Position numbers and translations under genes: made by a program
Shown here: piece after piece, positions 54,083 through 62,747 of the stretch
Layout: every line of letters starts with the position of its first letter
Position numbering within the stretch: the stretch's first letter is position 1
Notes under the pieces: generated by a model
Told to the model about the DNA's origin: nothing
What the model saw: only the letters and a program-made list of their open reading frames with translations
Database searches by the model: none
NCBI GenBank assembly: GCA_965277075.1
Contig: OZ255707.1
Coordinates: 2,976,001 to 3,040,000 of the forward strand
Length of the DNA stretch: 64,000 bases
Direction: 5' to 3'
From: Lustribacter sp965277075
GTDB taxonomy: Bacteria > Vulcanimicrobiota > Vulcanimicrobiia > Vulcanimicrobiales > Vulcanimicrobiaceae

Positions 54083-56827
54083 ATGTCATTTCTCTCACGC
54101 ATGGCGGCGTTGCTGTGCGCGTCGTCTTTGGCTGCGACGCTGGCGAATATACCGCTGACCGCAGCCGCTCAGACGGCGACCGCAACGGGAACGTCGACGG
54201 TCAGCGGATCGCTCGTCGATCAGTCCGGCGGTGTGCCTGTTTCAAACGCAACCGTCACGCTCTTCCAGGGCGGCCGCGTCATCGCAACGACACAGTCGGA
54301 TGCGAATGGCGCCTTCACATTTCCGAATGAACCGGCCGGCGTCTATGCCGTCGAAGTACGTGCAGAAGGCTATGGCTCCGTTCGCAGCTCGGATCTCGTC
54401 GCAACGTCGGGCAGCACGACGCAATTTCGTGCGGTACTGCAACGACAGTCGTCGAGGAGTTCTGAGGTCAGGGAAATCGGACGTGTCAGCGCATCGCAGG
54501 GCCGCAGTCAGCTTTCCACATCGACGACGATTACGCAAACGTTATCGAGCGATCAGGTGATCAACCAAGGTTACAATCGTATCGGGGACGCTCTCGGCAC
54601 GCTGCCGGGCGTTACGCTTAGCGGCTTGAGTTCATCGGTTGGCGACGACCTCAGCGTCAACATTCGCGGCCTGGGAACCAGTGAAACGCAAGTGTTGATC
54701 GATGGACATCCGGTCGGCCCCTTCGGTCCCGGCAGCGGCGGATTTTCGTTCCAAGATTCGCCCGCGTACGCAATCGGGCAGACGGTCGTCACCTTTGGCT
54801 CCGGCTCGTTGGGCTTATACGGCACCGACTCGATCGGCGGAACGGTCGACCAGCAAACGGTCGAACCGACGCGCACGACGCACTTTCTCGTGAACCAGGG
54901 CTTCGGAAATTTCGGCAAAGAGTTTACCGATCTCCAAGCGACGGGCACGGTCGGCAATCTCGGTTTTGCGCTCGTCCATGCCGTCCAAGGAACCTACGGT
55001 CCCTACGCCCCGGCACAGCGCGTGCAGCCGGGTGGTCTCGGTTTCGACTTCTCCGATCCCAATCTCGCCGCAAATACCTATAGTACCAGCGGCAACTATC
55101 TGCTTCGAAACGATTTGATCAAACTCCGTTACGCGTTCGACAGCAAGACACAGCTGACCACAACCTTTCTGTCGGCAACGTCGTGGGACGACAAGTCTGG
55201 TAACGGCGACAACTGTTTCAATACGGTCCCCTATCAGACGTTCCAGGGGAACCAGATCATCGCAGGCGGCGCAAACACGTATCCCTCGGGGGCCAACCCC
55301 GGCGATCCTGGTTCGATCACGTGTAACGGATCGATCGCCGTTAATCTCAATAGCGGACCGACGTGCGTTTCTTCCAAGGGATACGCGGCGTTATCGAACG
55401 GTCTTGTGCCCGGCGGCCCCGGTCCATTCCAGGCGCACCGGTTACTCGACTACCACGGACGCCTCACCCATCTGTTCGGAAACAACTTCGTCACGGTCGA
55501 CTTCTTCAAAAACCGCTTCACGACCGACTACAACCGCAACGCGGCGGGGCCGCTCGATCCGACCGGATCGTTCCATACGGGCGGCTTCAACTCGAACTTC
55601 TACGACACGACCGGCTTGCTAGTGAGTGACGATATCACGACGCCGAACAACGATGTCGGCTTCGGCTACTACTTGCAGCATCAACGTATTTACGGCGATC
55701 AATACATCTTCGACGGAACGAACGGCTCGATTCAGCCGACCACGGAATACGGAAGCGGCCAAAGCAACTTTTTCCTTCGTGATGTCTACAACGAAGGAAA
55801 ACAGCTTTCGCTCTACTTGAACGCGTGGTCCAAGCGTTCGACCGTCACGCAAAAGACGACCTTTGATCCGCGGCTCTCGGTCGTCATCCGCGCGACACCG
55901 GCGGACGTCGTTCGCATCACCGGGGGCCGTTCCGACGGTGAACCGGCACCCAATTTGCTCTTCGGACCCCCCAACCTCAACACGACCCCGCAGAACATCA
56001 GCAATCCGCCGCGTCCGCCGTTGCTCACGGCCGTCGGGTCCGTCGCGAATTCCACCCTCCAACCGGAATCGTCAAACGACCTCGAATTGGCCTACGGCCA
56101 TCGGTTTGCAGCCGACTCGATCATTCAAGTCGACTTCTACGAGAGTTTCGAGAAGAACCGCATCTTCAGTGGGCTCGTTCCGGCCTCGACGATCGGACCG
56201 AATGCGATTCCGCCGTTTCTCTTGCAGCAATACTACGCACAGATCAATCGCGCATATCCGGATATTCCGATCAGTTCGCTGACGCTCGCGGATCTCGGCG
56301 TAACGACGAACTTCAACGCCGCAAGCGCGCGCTTTCAGGGTGTCGAGCTGACGGGCCGTCAGCGGTTCAGCCGCAGTTTTTATGCGGACTACTCGTACGA
56401 CATTCAGTCGGGTGTCTTACTTGCCGTACCGGACTCGATCCTCAAATCGCAGCCGTTCATCATCAACGGATCGCAGATTCAGAATCTGCCGCTGCAGAAA
56501 CAGTCGCTCGGTTTGGATTTTTCGAACACGCACGGATTTGAATTCCGCATCGACAATTATTACGTCGGGAACAATAATCCGTACGGCCGTCCCGCGTTCT
56601 ATTACGCAAACGGATACATCACGCAGACACTGGCCGGCCACGCCGTCTTGAACTTCGGCGTCCAGAATATCTTCAACAACGCGAGTTCCAGCGTGCAGGC
56701 ACTTGGTATCGCCCCGTTCCAGGGTCAAAACCAGTTCAGCACGTACGATCCGGGGCGCGAGGCAGGGCTTCTCACAACCGGTCTCCTGCCCACGCAATAC
56801 ACGGCTTCGCTCACCCTGAAAATCTAA
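54083..56827 (+). CDS. TonB-dependent outer-membrane receptor
   Basis: A 914-residue receptor. Signal peptide to about residue 31; a carboxypeptidase-regulatory-like beta domain (GSLVDQSGGVPVSNATVTLFQGG, about 40-110); a plug domain (NQGYNRIGDALGTLPGVTLSG, NIRGLGTSETQVLIDGHPVG, about 150-265); then a 22-strand barrel ending QYTASLTLKI with a hydrophobic C-terminus. GAGGA precedes the ATG. Ligand unknown. TonB-type partners are encoded at 56856 and 47149. Confidence 0.93.
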   Translation: MSFLSRMAALLCASSLAATLANIPLTAAAQTATATGTSTVSGSLVDQSGGVPVSNATVTLFQGGRVIATTQSDANGAFTFPNEPAGVYAVEVRAEGYGSVRSSDLVATSGSTTQFRAVLQRQSSRSSEVREIGRVSASQGRSQLSTSTTITQTLSSDQVINQGYNRIGDALGTLPGVTLSGLSSSVGDDLSVNIRGLGTSETQVLIDGHPVGPFGPGSGGFSFQDSPAYAIGQTVVTFGSGSLGLYGTDSIGGTVDQQTVEPTRTTHFLVNQGFGNFGKEFTDLQATGTVGNLGFALVHAVQGTYGPYAPAQRVQPGGLGFDFSDPNLAANTYSTSGNYLLRNDLIKLRYAFDSKTQLTTTFLSATSWDDKSGNGDNCFNTVPYQTFQGNQIIAGGANTYPSGANPGDPGSITCNGSIAVNLNSGPTCVSSKGYAALSNGLVPGGPGPFQAHRLLDYHGRLTHLFGNNFVTVDFFKNRFTTDYNRNAAGPLDPTGSFHTGGFNSNFYDTTGLLVSDDITTPNNDVGFGYYLQHQRIYGDQYIFDGTNGSIQPTTEYGSGQSNFFLRDVYNEGKQLSLYLNAWSKRSTVTQKTTFDPRLSVVIRATPADVVRITGGRSDGEPAPNLLFGPPNLNTTPQNISNPPRPPLLTAVGSVANSTLQPESSNDLELAYGHRFAADSIIQVDFYESFEKNRIFSGLVPASTIGPNAIPPFLLQQYYAQINRAYPDIPISSLTLADLGVTTNFNAASARFQGVELTGRQRFSRSFYADYSYDIQSGVLLAVPDSILKSQPFIINGSQIQNLPLQKQSLGLDFSNTHGFEFRIDNYYVGNNNPYGRPAFYYANGYITQTLAGHAVLNFGVQNIFNNASSSVQALGIAPFQGQNQFSTYDPGREAGLLTTGLLPTQYTASLTLKI

Positions 56828-56855
56828 GCCCCGTTTTGTAGCCGTCCGGTCCGAG

Positions 56856-57659
56856 CTAGTTTCCGGCGAACGATACGGTGAACTGAAACGCGCTCGCGAC
56901 CGGACGGCAGTTGAAGGTTTGCGTCCGATACGTCGTGCTCTGCGCAGCGCCCAGTGCGGCTGCATCGAGCGGTGCGTAGCCGCTCGAACGCACGACTTGC
57001 GAATGCACGACGCTGCTCGTCTCATCGAGATCGACGCGCACGATCGTGATGCCGTTCGCGTGCACCGCTTTAGCGCCCGGGGGCGGCGACGGCTTCACGT
57101 CCTGCAACGCGCGTGCCGGAGCGTATGGTTGGGCGCACGTTTGTGGTTGCGCGGGTCCGAAGCTCGTTGCCGGCGTTACCGGCGTTCGGGTGGAAAAGCT
57201 GTCGCGCAAGGACGTTTGCGCTGCGGTCACTTCGCGAACGACGCGCGGATCGATCGGCGCCGGCGCGCCGGCCGCGTACGGGCGCGTGATCGGACATTCG
57301 AGCCGCGAATCAGATGTCGTTCCCGTGCTCTCGACCCACGCCGCGGTCACGCGGTCGCCCGGCGCGAGCGTGAAGTAGCGTTTGGCCTGCGCAGATGTGG
57401 CGCCGACGGGGCCCAAATCGTTGATGTCGACGGCGTAGCGCGCGGTCGGCGAATCGACGCGAAGCCGGGCGCTCGCGACATCGCTCGGGTCGAGATCGAG
57501 CATCACACCGTAGGTTCCGACGCGACCGAGAATGGCCAGGTTCGTGATCGCGGCGATCGTGACCGGACAGAATGCGTTGGCATGCGCCGGCGAATCGGTG
57601 ACACTGACGAACGACGCAGCCGCGATACCGGCAGCGGAAGCAAGGGCGAGCAACTTCAT
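56856..57659 (-). CDS. Secreted protein with TonB C-terminal-like domain
   Basis: A 267-residue exported protein: signal MKLLALASAAGIAAASFVSV, a middle domain of unknown function with two Cys, and a final ~80 residues with TonB-C/TonB-family pattern (HANGITIVRVDLDETSSVVHSQVVRSSGYAPLDAAALGAAQSTTY). It lacks the membrane anchor and Pro spacer of true TonB, so it may be an accessory rather than an energy transducer. It is convergent with the receptor gene. Confidence 0.7.
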   Translation of the reverse strand: MKLLALASAAGIAAASFVSVTDSPAHANAFCPVTIAAITNLAILGRVGTYGVMLDLDPSDVASARLRVDSPTARYAVDINDLGPVGATSAQAKRYFTLAPGDRVTAAWVESTGTTSDSRLECPITRPYAAGAPAPIDPRVVREVTAAQTSLRDSFSTRTPVTPATSFGPAQPQTCAQPYAPARALQDVKPSPPPGAKAVHANGITIVRVDLDETSSVVHSQVVRSSGYAPLDAAALGAAQSTTYRTQTFNCRPVASAFQFTVSFAGN

Positions 57660-57720
57660 CGCATGCACCTTAGCGGCGGCACGAAGCGATCCTCGCTGCG
57701 TTGGGCGAAGGACGGACGCG

Positions 57721-59697
57721 ATGGAAAACGCGGCCGACCTGCTCGTTACCGACGAGGCCGCCGAACGCAAAGCCGAACGCGCGCGCACACGGAAAGTAGC
57801 CGACGCGCTGGGCTGGAAGCTGATCGGCTACGGGACCGCAGAGATTCGATGCGAGCGCCGGATCACGGTCGGGCCGCGCACGGTCGTCATCCGCGGCCGT
57901 GTCCCGGTACCACTCCCGCCTGCGCTGACGATCGAGGCCGGCGATGTTGCCGTGGCCGAAATCGTCGATCCGGCGGTCGCGCCGTTTCAACCGGCGATGG
58001 AGCGTGCGGCGGTCAAGATTCTCAGCGAACCCGATGACGTAACGCAGACCCACACGTTCGAACGTTCTTCGTTTTTCTCAGCGCTCGAAGACGCGCGGCG
58101 CGGCATGGTGCAGGCGTTCCAACTCTTGGAGAACCGGCGCATCGACGACAAAGTCGACGCGCACGTGGGTCTGCGATTTTACCTCGACGGTTTGACGACC
58201 GGGAAACGCACCTTTGAGTATTTCGTCGGTCCGACGAATTCGGGCAAGACGCATGCGGCGCTCGAACAATTACGCGCGTCGAATAGCGGCGTCTATCTCG
58301 CGCCGCTGCGACTGCTGGCGCTCGAAGTCTACGAGCGATTGGGTGAGCTCGGCGCGCCGGTGTCGCTCGTGACGGGCGAAGAGCGGATCATCAATGAAGA
58401 CGCGCGATTCGTGAGTTCGACCGTCGAGATGGTCGATCTCGGTCGTGCCGTCGACGTGGCAGTCGTCGATGAAGCGCAGATGCTCGAGGATACGCAACGC
58501 GGTTGGGCGTGGACGTTGGCGATTGCGGGCGTGCGTGCACAACACGTCATCCTCTGCGGTTCGATGGAAGGTTTGCACGCCGCGCAACGGCTCGCCGCGC
58601 GCTTGGGTGTCACGCTGAGCGTGCGCACGTTCGAGCGTAAAAATCCGCTGCGCGTCGTTCCCGCAATCGCGCTGACGGCGTTACGTCCGGGTGATGCCGT
58701 GGTCGGCTTTTCGCGCAAGGCCGTGGTCGAGATGCAAGGCGCGATCGCGAAGCTCGGCTTTTCATCGGCGGCGATCTACGGATCGCTATCGCCGGCTGTG
58801 CGACGCCGTGAAGCTGCACGTTTTCGCGGCGGAGAGGCGGACGTGCTCGTCGCAACCGACGCGATCGGTCTCGGACTGAACTTGCCGATTCGCCGACTGG
58901 TCTTCACGACGATCGAGAAATTCGACGGCATCGCCGATCGGGTGCTGACGCCGCAAGAGATTCGCCAGATCGCCGGTCGCGCCGGCCGCTACGGCATTCA
59001 CGAAGAAGGGGTGGTCACCGCGCTCAATGCGCGTCACATCTCGCTGCTTCGGCGAAGTCTCGAAGCGCACGATCCGGCGCCGCGCATCGGACCGATTTGG
59101 ATTTCGCCGACCGACGAACATCTGCGCCGGCTCTCCGCGATCATCGGCACGACGCGCGTGAGCCGTTTGCTGCAATTCTTTCAGACGCGCGTGATGGAAA
59201 ACGCTGACGACGGCTTGCGGATCGCGGATGTGAGCGGAACGATCGAGGTCGCCGTCGCGCTCGAGTTCTCCGACGGTTTTCTCGCGTTGCCGTTCGAGGT
59301 GCGCTGCACGTATAGTCGTGCGCCGGTATCGACACGCGGCAACAGCCTTGCGATTCTCGCGCAGTGGGGTGCGCAACATGCCGCGACGGGAAACGTCTCC
59401 GGCCGCGAACTGATCGCCGGCGGCGGCAACGCGCGCGATCGGCTGCTGCTCTACGAAGATCGCTCGCGGCTTGCGACGCTATATCTGTGGCTCTCGCAGC
59501 GCTTCCCCGAAGTCTATGCGAATCGCGATGAGATCGCGTCGGTGCGCGAGAGCATCGATGATGAGATCCATTCCGCCTTGCTCGAGCGCGGTTCGCACGC
59601 GGGCTTCGAGCGCGGTCGGCCTCGGCACAAGCCGAAACAGAAGAATAAGCGCTACGGGCCGAAGCCGCGGTCGCTTGGCGGCGCTCGCCGAATATGA
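57721..59697 (+). CDS. SUV3-like RNA helicase
   Basis: A 658-residue superfamily 2 helicase of the SUV3 type, best known from the mitochondrial degradosome. Walker A is FVGPTNSGKTHAAL (about 170), followed by GVYLAPLRLLALEVYERL, LVTGEERI, VVDEAQM (about 249), HVILCGSMEG, VATDAIGLGLNLPIRRLVFTT and QIAGRAGRYG. The C-terminus is a basic tail (PRHKPKQKNKRYGPKPR) suited to RNA binding. An N-terminal ~140 residues without clear homology precede the motor. It lies directly before rpsF. Confidence 0.88.
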   Translation: MENAADLLVTDEAAERKAERARTRKVADALGWKLIGYGTAEIRCERRITVGPRTVVIRGRVPVPLPPALTIEAGDVAVAEIVDPAVAPFQPAMERAAVKILSEPDDVTQTHTFERSSFFSALEDARRGMVQAFQLLENRRIDDKVDAHVGLRFYLDGLTTGKRTFEYFVGPTNSGKTHAALEQLRASNSGVYLAPLRLLALEVYERLGELGAPVSLVTGEERIINEDARFVSSTVEMVDLGRAVDVAVVDEAQMLEDTQRGWAWTLAIAGVRAQHVILCGSMEGLHAAQRLAARLGVTLSVRTFERKNPLRVVPAIALTALRPGDAVVGFSRKAVVEMQGAIAKLGFSSAAIYGSLSPAVRRREAARFRGGEADVLVATDAIGLGLNLPIRRLVFTTIEKFDGIADRVLTPQEIRQIAGRAGRYGIHEEGVVTALNARHISLLRRSLEAHDPAPRIGPIWISPTDEHLRRLSAIIGTTRVSRLLQFFQTRVMENADDGLRIADVSGTIEVAVALEFSDGFLALPFEVRCTYSRAPVSTRGNSLAILAQWGAQHAATGNVSGRELIAGGGNARDRLLLYEDRSRLATLYLWLSQRFPEVYANRDEIASVRESIDDEIHSALLERGSHAGFERGRPRHKPKQKNKRYGPKPRSLGGARRI

Positions 59698-59797
59698 TAG
59701 TATTCGGAGGTTCTGGCCGGGCCGCAGCCCGTGCCGCTACCCGCTGGTCGGCCCGTCCGACCCACCGGTCCGCCGGTGTCCGCAGAGGGAACCCCCG
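59688..59797 (+). promoter_or_regulatory. Structured leader of rpsF
   Basis: The inverted repeat CCGAATA/TATTCGG (59688-59694, 59701-59707) spans the helicase stop. Two GC hairpins follow, GGGC-cgca-GCCC (59719-59730) and ACCGG-tccg-CCGGT (59764-59777), before AGAGGG and the rpsF ATG. Leaders of rpsF often bind the S6:S18 complex for autoregulation; CCG in the loops would suit this, but the match is only suggestive. Confidence 0.35.
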
Positions 59798-60091
59798 ATG
59801 TCCGTTGACTACGAAGTGACCTATATTTTGCGCCCCACGCTCGAGGAGACGGACGTCGACACGCGGGTGGAGGCAATTGCCGACGGCCTCAAGGGCAACG
59901 GCGGCGAGGTCCAGGGCGAGATCGAGAAAATGGGCAAGCGTCGCCTCGCCTATGAGATCGACGACTTGCGCGAAGGCTACTACGTCGTGATGAAGTTCAA
60001 GAGCAACGCGGCGGCTTCCAAGGAGCTCGAACGCCAAATGCGCTTGAACGATGACGTGATGCGTGCGCTGGTCATCCGGCTGGACGACTAA
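59798..60091 (+). CDS. rpsF: 30S ribosomal protein S6
   Basis: A 97-residue S6: YEVTYILRPTLEETDVDTRVEAIADGLKGNGG, the strand IEKMGKRRLAYEIDDLREGYYVVMKF, and VMRALVIRLDD at the end. It binds the 30S platform with S18. AGAGGG lies 8 nt before the ATG. ssb follows after 136 nt, the standard rpsF-ssb order, but rpsR does not follow ssb here. Confidence 0.97.
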   Translation: MSVDYEVTYILRPTLEETDVDTRVEAIADGLKGNGGEVQGEIEKMGKRRLAYEIDDLREGYYVVMKFKSNAAASKELERQMRLNDDVMRALVIRLDD

Positions 60092-60227
60092 CCGGATCGG
60101 CGAGCGCCGACTCACCGTGCCAGGCATTTGTCACCCTCGTACTCCAGAATGGTAGAGCGCCTTGTAGGTGCATCGCTTCCTGGTCCTGCAACGCCAGATT
60201 CGCAAACGCAGAGAAAAGAGAGAAGAC

Positions 60228-60677
60228 ATGGCTGGCAGCTTTAACCGCATCACTTTGGTTGGAAATCTCACGCGCGACCCGGAGATCCGCTACGTCGGAT
60301 CGGGCGCGGCCGTTACCAAATTTTCGCTCGCGATCAACACACGATCGAAGCAACAAGAAGAGACGATGTACGTCGACGTCGTCGCCTGGGACAAGCTCGC
60401 GGAAACGTGCAACACGTATCTGAAGAAGGGCATGTCGGTGCTTGTCGACGGCCGCCTCTCGATCCGCTCGTACGACACGAAAGACGGCGAGAAGCGTAAG
60501 TCGACGGAAGTCGTCTGCAACACGATGCAGATGCTCGATTCACGCGGCGGTGCTCGCCCCGACAACGATGGTGAGGGCCGCTCGTACGAGCGCAGTTCCG
60601 CGCCGGCACGCACGAACGGTGCGTCGTCGTCCCACAACGACGAAGACGCCGCACTCGACGACGAGATTCCGTTCTGA
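60228..60677 (+). CDS. ssb: Single-stranded DNA-binding protein
   Basis: A 149-residue SSB. The OB-fold begins MAGSFNRITLVGNLTRDPEIRYVGSG and includes YVDVVAWDKLAETCNTYLKKG. A flexible linker rich in Arg, Ser and Asn leads to the acidic partner-binding tip DDEIPF. ATG 60228 follows a purine-rich ribosome site (agagaagac). It is the last recognisable core gene before an island-like region. Confidence 0.97.
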   Translation: MAGSFNRITLVGNLTRDPEIRYVGSGAAVTKFSLAINTRSKQQEETMYVDVVAWDKLAETCNTYLKKGMSVLVDGRLSIRSYDTKDGEKRKSTEVVCNTMQMLDSRGGARPDNDGEGRSYERSSAPARTNGASSSHNDEDAALDDEIPF

Positions 60678-60679
60678 GG

Positions 60680-60748
60680 CTGTCACACGGTGAATGGGTA
60701 TTTTCACGCTGAATCGGGTTCCCGGCTCGACTTTCACACTGAATCATT
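60680..60748. repeat. Three short direct repeats, possible IS end
   Basis: TCACACGGTGAATGGG (60683), TTCACGCTGAATCGGG (60703) and TTCACACTGAATCATT (60733) are variants of one ~15-bp unit directly after the ssb stop, starting TGTCAC. Multiple short repeats at an end are typical of IS21-type elements. No transposase gene is adjacent, so this may be a relic terminus. The 130 nt between ssb and the next remnant hold nothing else recognisable. Confidence 0.35.
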
Positions 60749-60810
60749 GAAAGCCTTACCGGCATTGAGAAACTGACGCCAGCCAAGTGTATCTGAGGTG
60801 ATCAAAAATC

Positions 60811-61682
60811 CTAATCGTGCATGCTTCGGACATCGGTGGGCTCGTTCTCGTGGCGTTTGGCGACCTCAGTCAACTGCTTCGCCCACTGAGTGTACTCTTC
60901 GTCGAACGATAGGCCGAACCGCCACCGGATAAGGCAGGTCGCAGAAAAGCACCGCTGGGCAATGTCGGCAATGGTCTTGTTTGGTGCCTTCATCCGACTA
61001 TCGACGTTGATTTCTAAATGTCCATCCGGATGGCGGAGCATGACATTTGGCATGTCCGCCGGCGTGGCGTGTACGATGCTGCTCCCGTATGTCCAATGCG
61101 TCGGAAACTGAGCATCAAAATGTTGGAGCAGACCATTTGCGAACGGATTGCCCGTCTGCGCGGCTTTGATGAAATCTGTCGACAAGAAGTTTGTCCCGGA
61201 CCTCGTTGGTCAGGTTAAAGTCGGCCGTCTTTTCGTATTCGCTGTTGAATTTGGCGATTTCCGCTGCGGTCCAGCGGCTACTCAAGTCGAGTTTTGCTCT
61301 TCTCCAAAACCGGTAATCGTAAGCGCCTTCGTCCAGCAGCCTAAGAACTTCGTCTGCCTTTTCATGGTACGTGTCGAATAAAGCATCTTCTGAAGATAAT
61401 AGTCAAACTGACAGCGGGCGATAATGATTGCTTCTCGGCCGAGGCGTTGCGGTAGAAGCATGGTCGCAGCAACGCTGGCGCCGTGAATCCGGGCTCCTAG
61501 ATAAATCAAGAGTTTCTTCGAACTTGCCGATTTATCACGCTCGTCGAACTTAAGCCCAACAAGTGTCCGGTCGAGAAATCCGCCGCTTGAATCGAGAGGC
61601 TGAAGAGGTCAGGGTCAACGCGTTCATCGCCTTCGAAGGTGAAGCCGGCGCCATCCCACCAGAAATTGTGTTCTGCACCCAT
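60811..61682 (-). pseudogene. Multiply frameshifted gene, possibly DUF5677-like
   Basis: Coding-like sequence runs through several frames on this strand. ATG 61682 opens MGAEHNFWWDGAGFTFEGDE; a second frame gives FLDRTLVGLKFDERDKSASS and ARIHGASVAATMLLPQRLG; a third gives DTYHEKADEVLRLLDEG and SSRWTAAEIAKFNSEYEKTA; a fourth (60811-61185) gives DFIKAAQTGNPFANGLLQHF and a Cys/Trp-rich end. At least three shifts would be needed to join them. The helical character and Arg/Tyr pattern recall DUF5677 proteins. It is more AT-rich than the chromosome around it. Confidence 0.55.
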
Positions 61683-61732
61683 CCCTCGATTTTACCTACA
61701 TCTCGTCTTCAGTAGTTACCATTCGAGAAGTC

Positions 61733-62335
61733 TTATTCGAGTCGAAGCCAACTCTCAAGGATGAGTTCAGCAAGTTGATTGTGGTCGCCAGCAATCGATT
61801 TGTCGATACCGTCCACGTACCGCTCCCGCTCGTCGGCGTCGATCCGTGTGCCCGGCCAGAATCCACAGTCTACGAGCAAGGCGGAGAGGACCTGACGCGC
61901 CCAACGTTTGTTGCCGTCGATGAACGGCTGCACCACGACGCAGTCGGCATGGTGTCGGGCGATTCTCGGTAAGATCGCCTGGATGCGCTCTTCATCGTCG
62001 CCGATGCTGCGGGCTTGCTCAATGATACTTTGAGCTTCTTTTACGATGTCGATGAGTCGGTATTGAATTTGCGCCGGAACGGGGATGCTGCGACCGCCAA
62101 GACATACTTCCACTTGCCGAAGTTTTGCGGCGTGCTCCGGGAAGAGGCTGCCGAAGAGATCGCGGTGGATGCGGAGGAGTAACGAGATGCTCCATTCGTC
62201 AGGGTCTCGTTGCCGTTGCGCGAGGCGAGCACCCACCCAGTACATGGCGCCTTTGAGGACGCGCTCTTGTTCAGGTCTGAGCATGCCGAAGGCCCCCGGG
62301 TCATCGGGGGCCTTCGATGGAGATGACGAGGACAT
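61733..62335 (-). CDS. Fic/Doc-fold protein with catalytic His replaced by Gln
   Basis: A 200-residue Fic-family protein. The core motif at residues 136-147 reads QPFIDGNKRWAR; active Fic enzymes have His at the first position (HPFxxGN). Here the codon is CAG, one base from CAC/CAT. The rest of the anion-binding loop, including GN and the Arg, is kept. Fic proteins transfer AMP or other phosphates to target proteins; loss of the His would abolish classical AMPylation. It starts 6 nt after its antitoxin-like partner, and a strong hairpin lies in its first 50 nt. Confidence 0.88.
   Translation of the reverse strand: MSSSSPSKAPDDPGAFGMLRPEQERVLKGAMYWVGARLAQRQRDPDEWSISLLLRIHRDLFGSLFPEHAAKLRQVEVCLGGRSIPVPAQIQYRLIDIVKEAQSIIEQARSIGDDEERIQAILPRIARHHADCVVVQPFIDGNKRWARQVLSALLVDCGFWPGTRIDADERERYVDGIDKSIAGDHNQLAELILESWLRLE
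62288..62315. repeat. Strong hairpin inside the 5' end of the fic gene
   Basis: GAAGGCCCCC (62288-62297) and GGGGGCCTTC (62306-62315) form a perfect 10-bp stem (11 with the closing G-C) and small loop. It falls 20-47 nt into the fic reading frame, encoding Lys-Ala-Pro-Asp-Asp-Pro-Gly-Ala-Phe. It could limit translation or transcription of fic relative to the antitoxin. Confidence 0.6.
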
Positions 62336-62341
62336 CGCCGA

Positions 62342-62539
62342 CTACGCTACTGCGTGGGCTCTCTCGACTTCGGTGCTTTCGACAGCGGCCAGGACATCCT
62401 CGGTCGAAGTTTTGATGCCTTCGAGTTTCAGTGACTCCGCAGCCATGGAGGCAAAAAGCATGCGATCCCGTTCAGGCGCCGGCCTGGTCGGGTTTTTAAG
62501 CCGTGCGGCCGCGTCGGCCACGAGACGTTTGTTTAGCAT
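62342..62539 (-). CDS. Fic antitoxin (VbhA-like), inhibitory motif SLKLEG
   Basis: A 65-residue protein with a predicted helix carrying S36-L37-K38-L39-E40-G41, which matches the Fic-inhibiting motif (S/T)xxxE(G/N); the Glu blocks ATP binding in class I Fic toxins. GGGAGA precedes ATG 62539 at 6 nt. It is transcribed ahead of fic, the usual order antitoxin then toxin. The antitoxin looks intact although the toxin has lost its His. Confidence 0.8.
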   Translation of the reverse strand: MLNKRLVADAAARLKNPTRPAPERDRMLFASMAAESLKLEGIKTSTEDVLAAVESTEVERAHAVA

Positions 62540-62559
62540 GATTTCTCCCTTCAGCCATC

Positions 62560-62605
62560 TACCCGTAAAGGGTACAGACTGCACGTTTCCAGACGGTTTC
62601 CAGAC
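62560..62605. promoter_or_regulatory. Operator-like repeats upstream of the Fic antitoxin
   Basis: An inverted repeat TACCC-gtaaa-GGGTA (62560-62574) and a tandem direct repeat GTTTCCAGAC (62585-62594 and 62596-62605, 11-bp period) lie 21-66 nt before the antitoxin start. This is a typical place for toxin-antitoxin autoregulation. The rest of 62606-62747 holds no recognisable gene; no tRNA was found. Confidence 0.4.
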
Positions 62606-62747
62606 CTGTCGAGTTGCGTTTTGGGTCGGTTCGTGGTGGACGAGTTCTGAACCTCGCCCGACCGGGTCAGGACCCGTGCCTGAACCGAATCGCCTAACCA
62701 TATAAGGCGTTTCTGATGCCCGGCGTTCATCTAAAGCGAGCAATGGC

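Noticed and set aside
60092..60227. A gene between rpsF and ssb
   Set aside because: No frame of useful length with a ribosome site; it reads as spacer and ssb leader.
62606..62747. A tRNA-like fold upstream of the Fic module
   Set aside because: The apparent T-arm has an 8-nt loop and no matching acceptor or anticodon arms.
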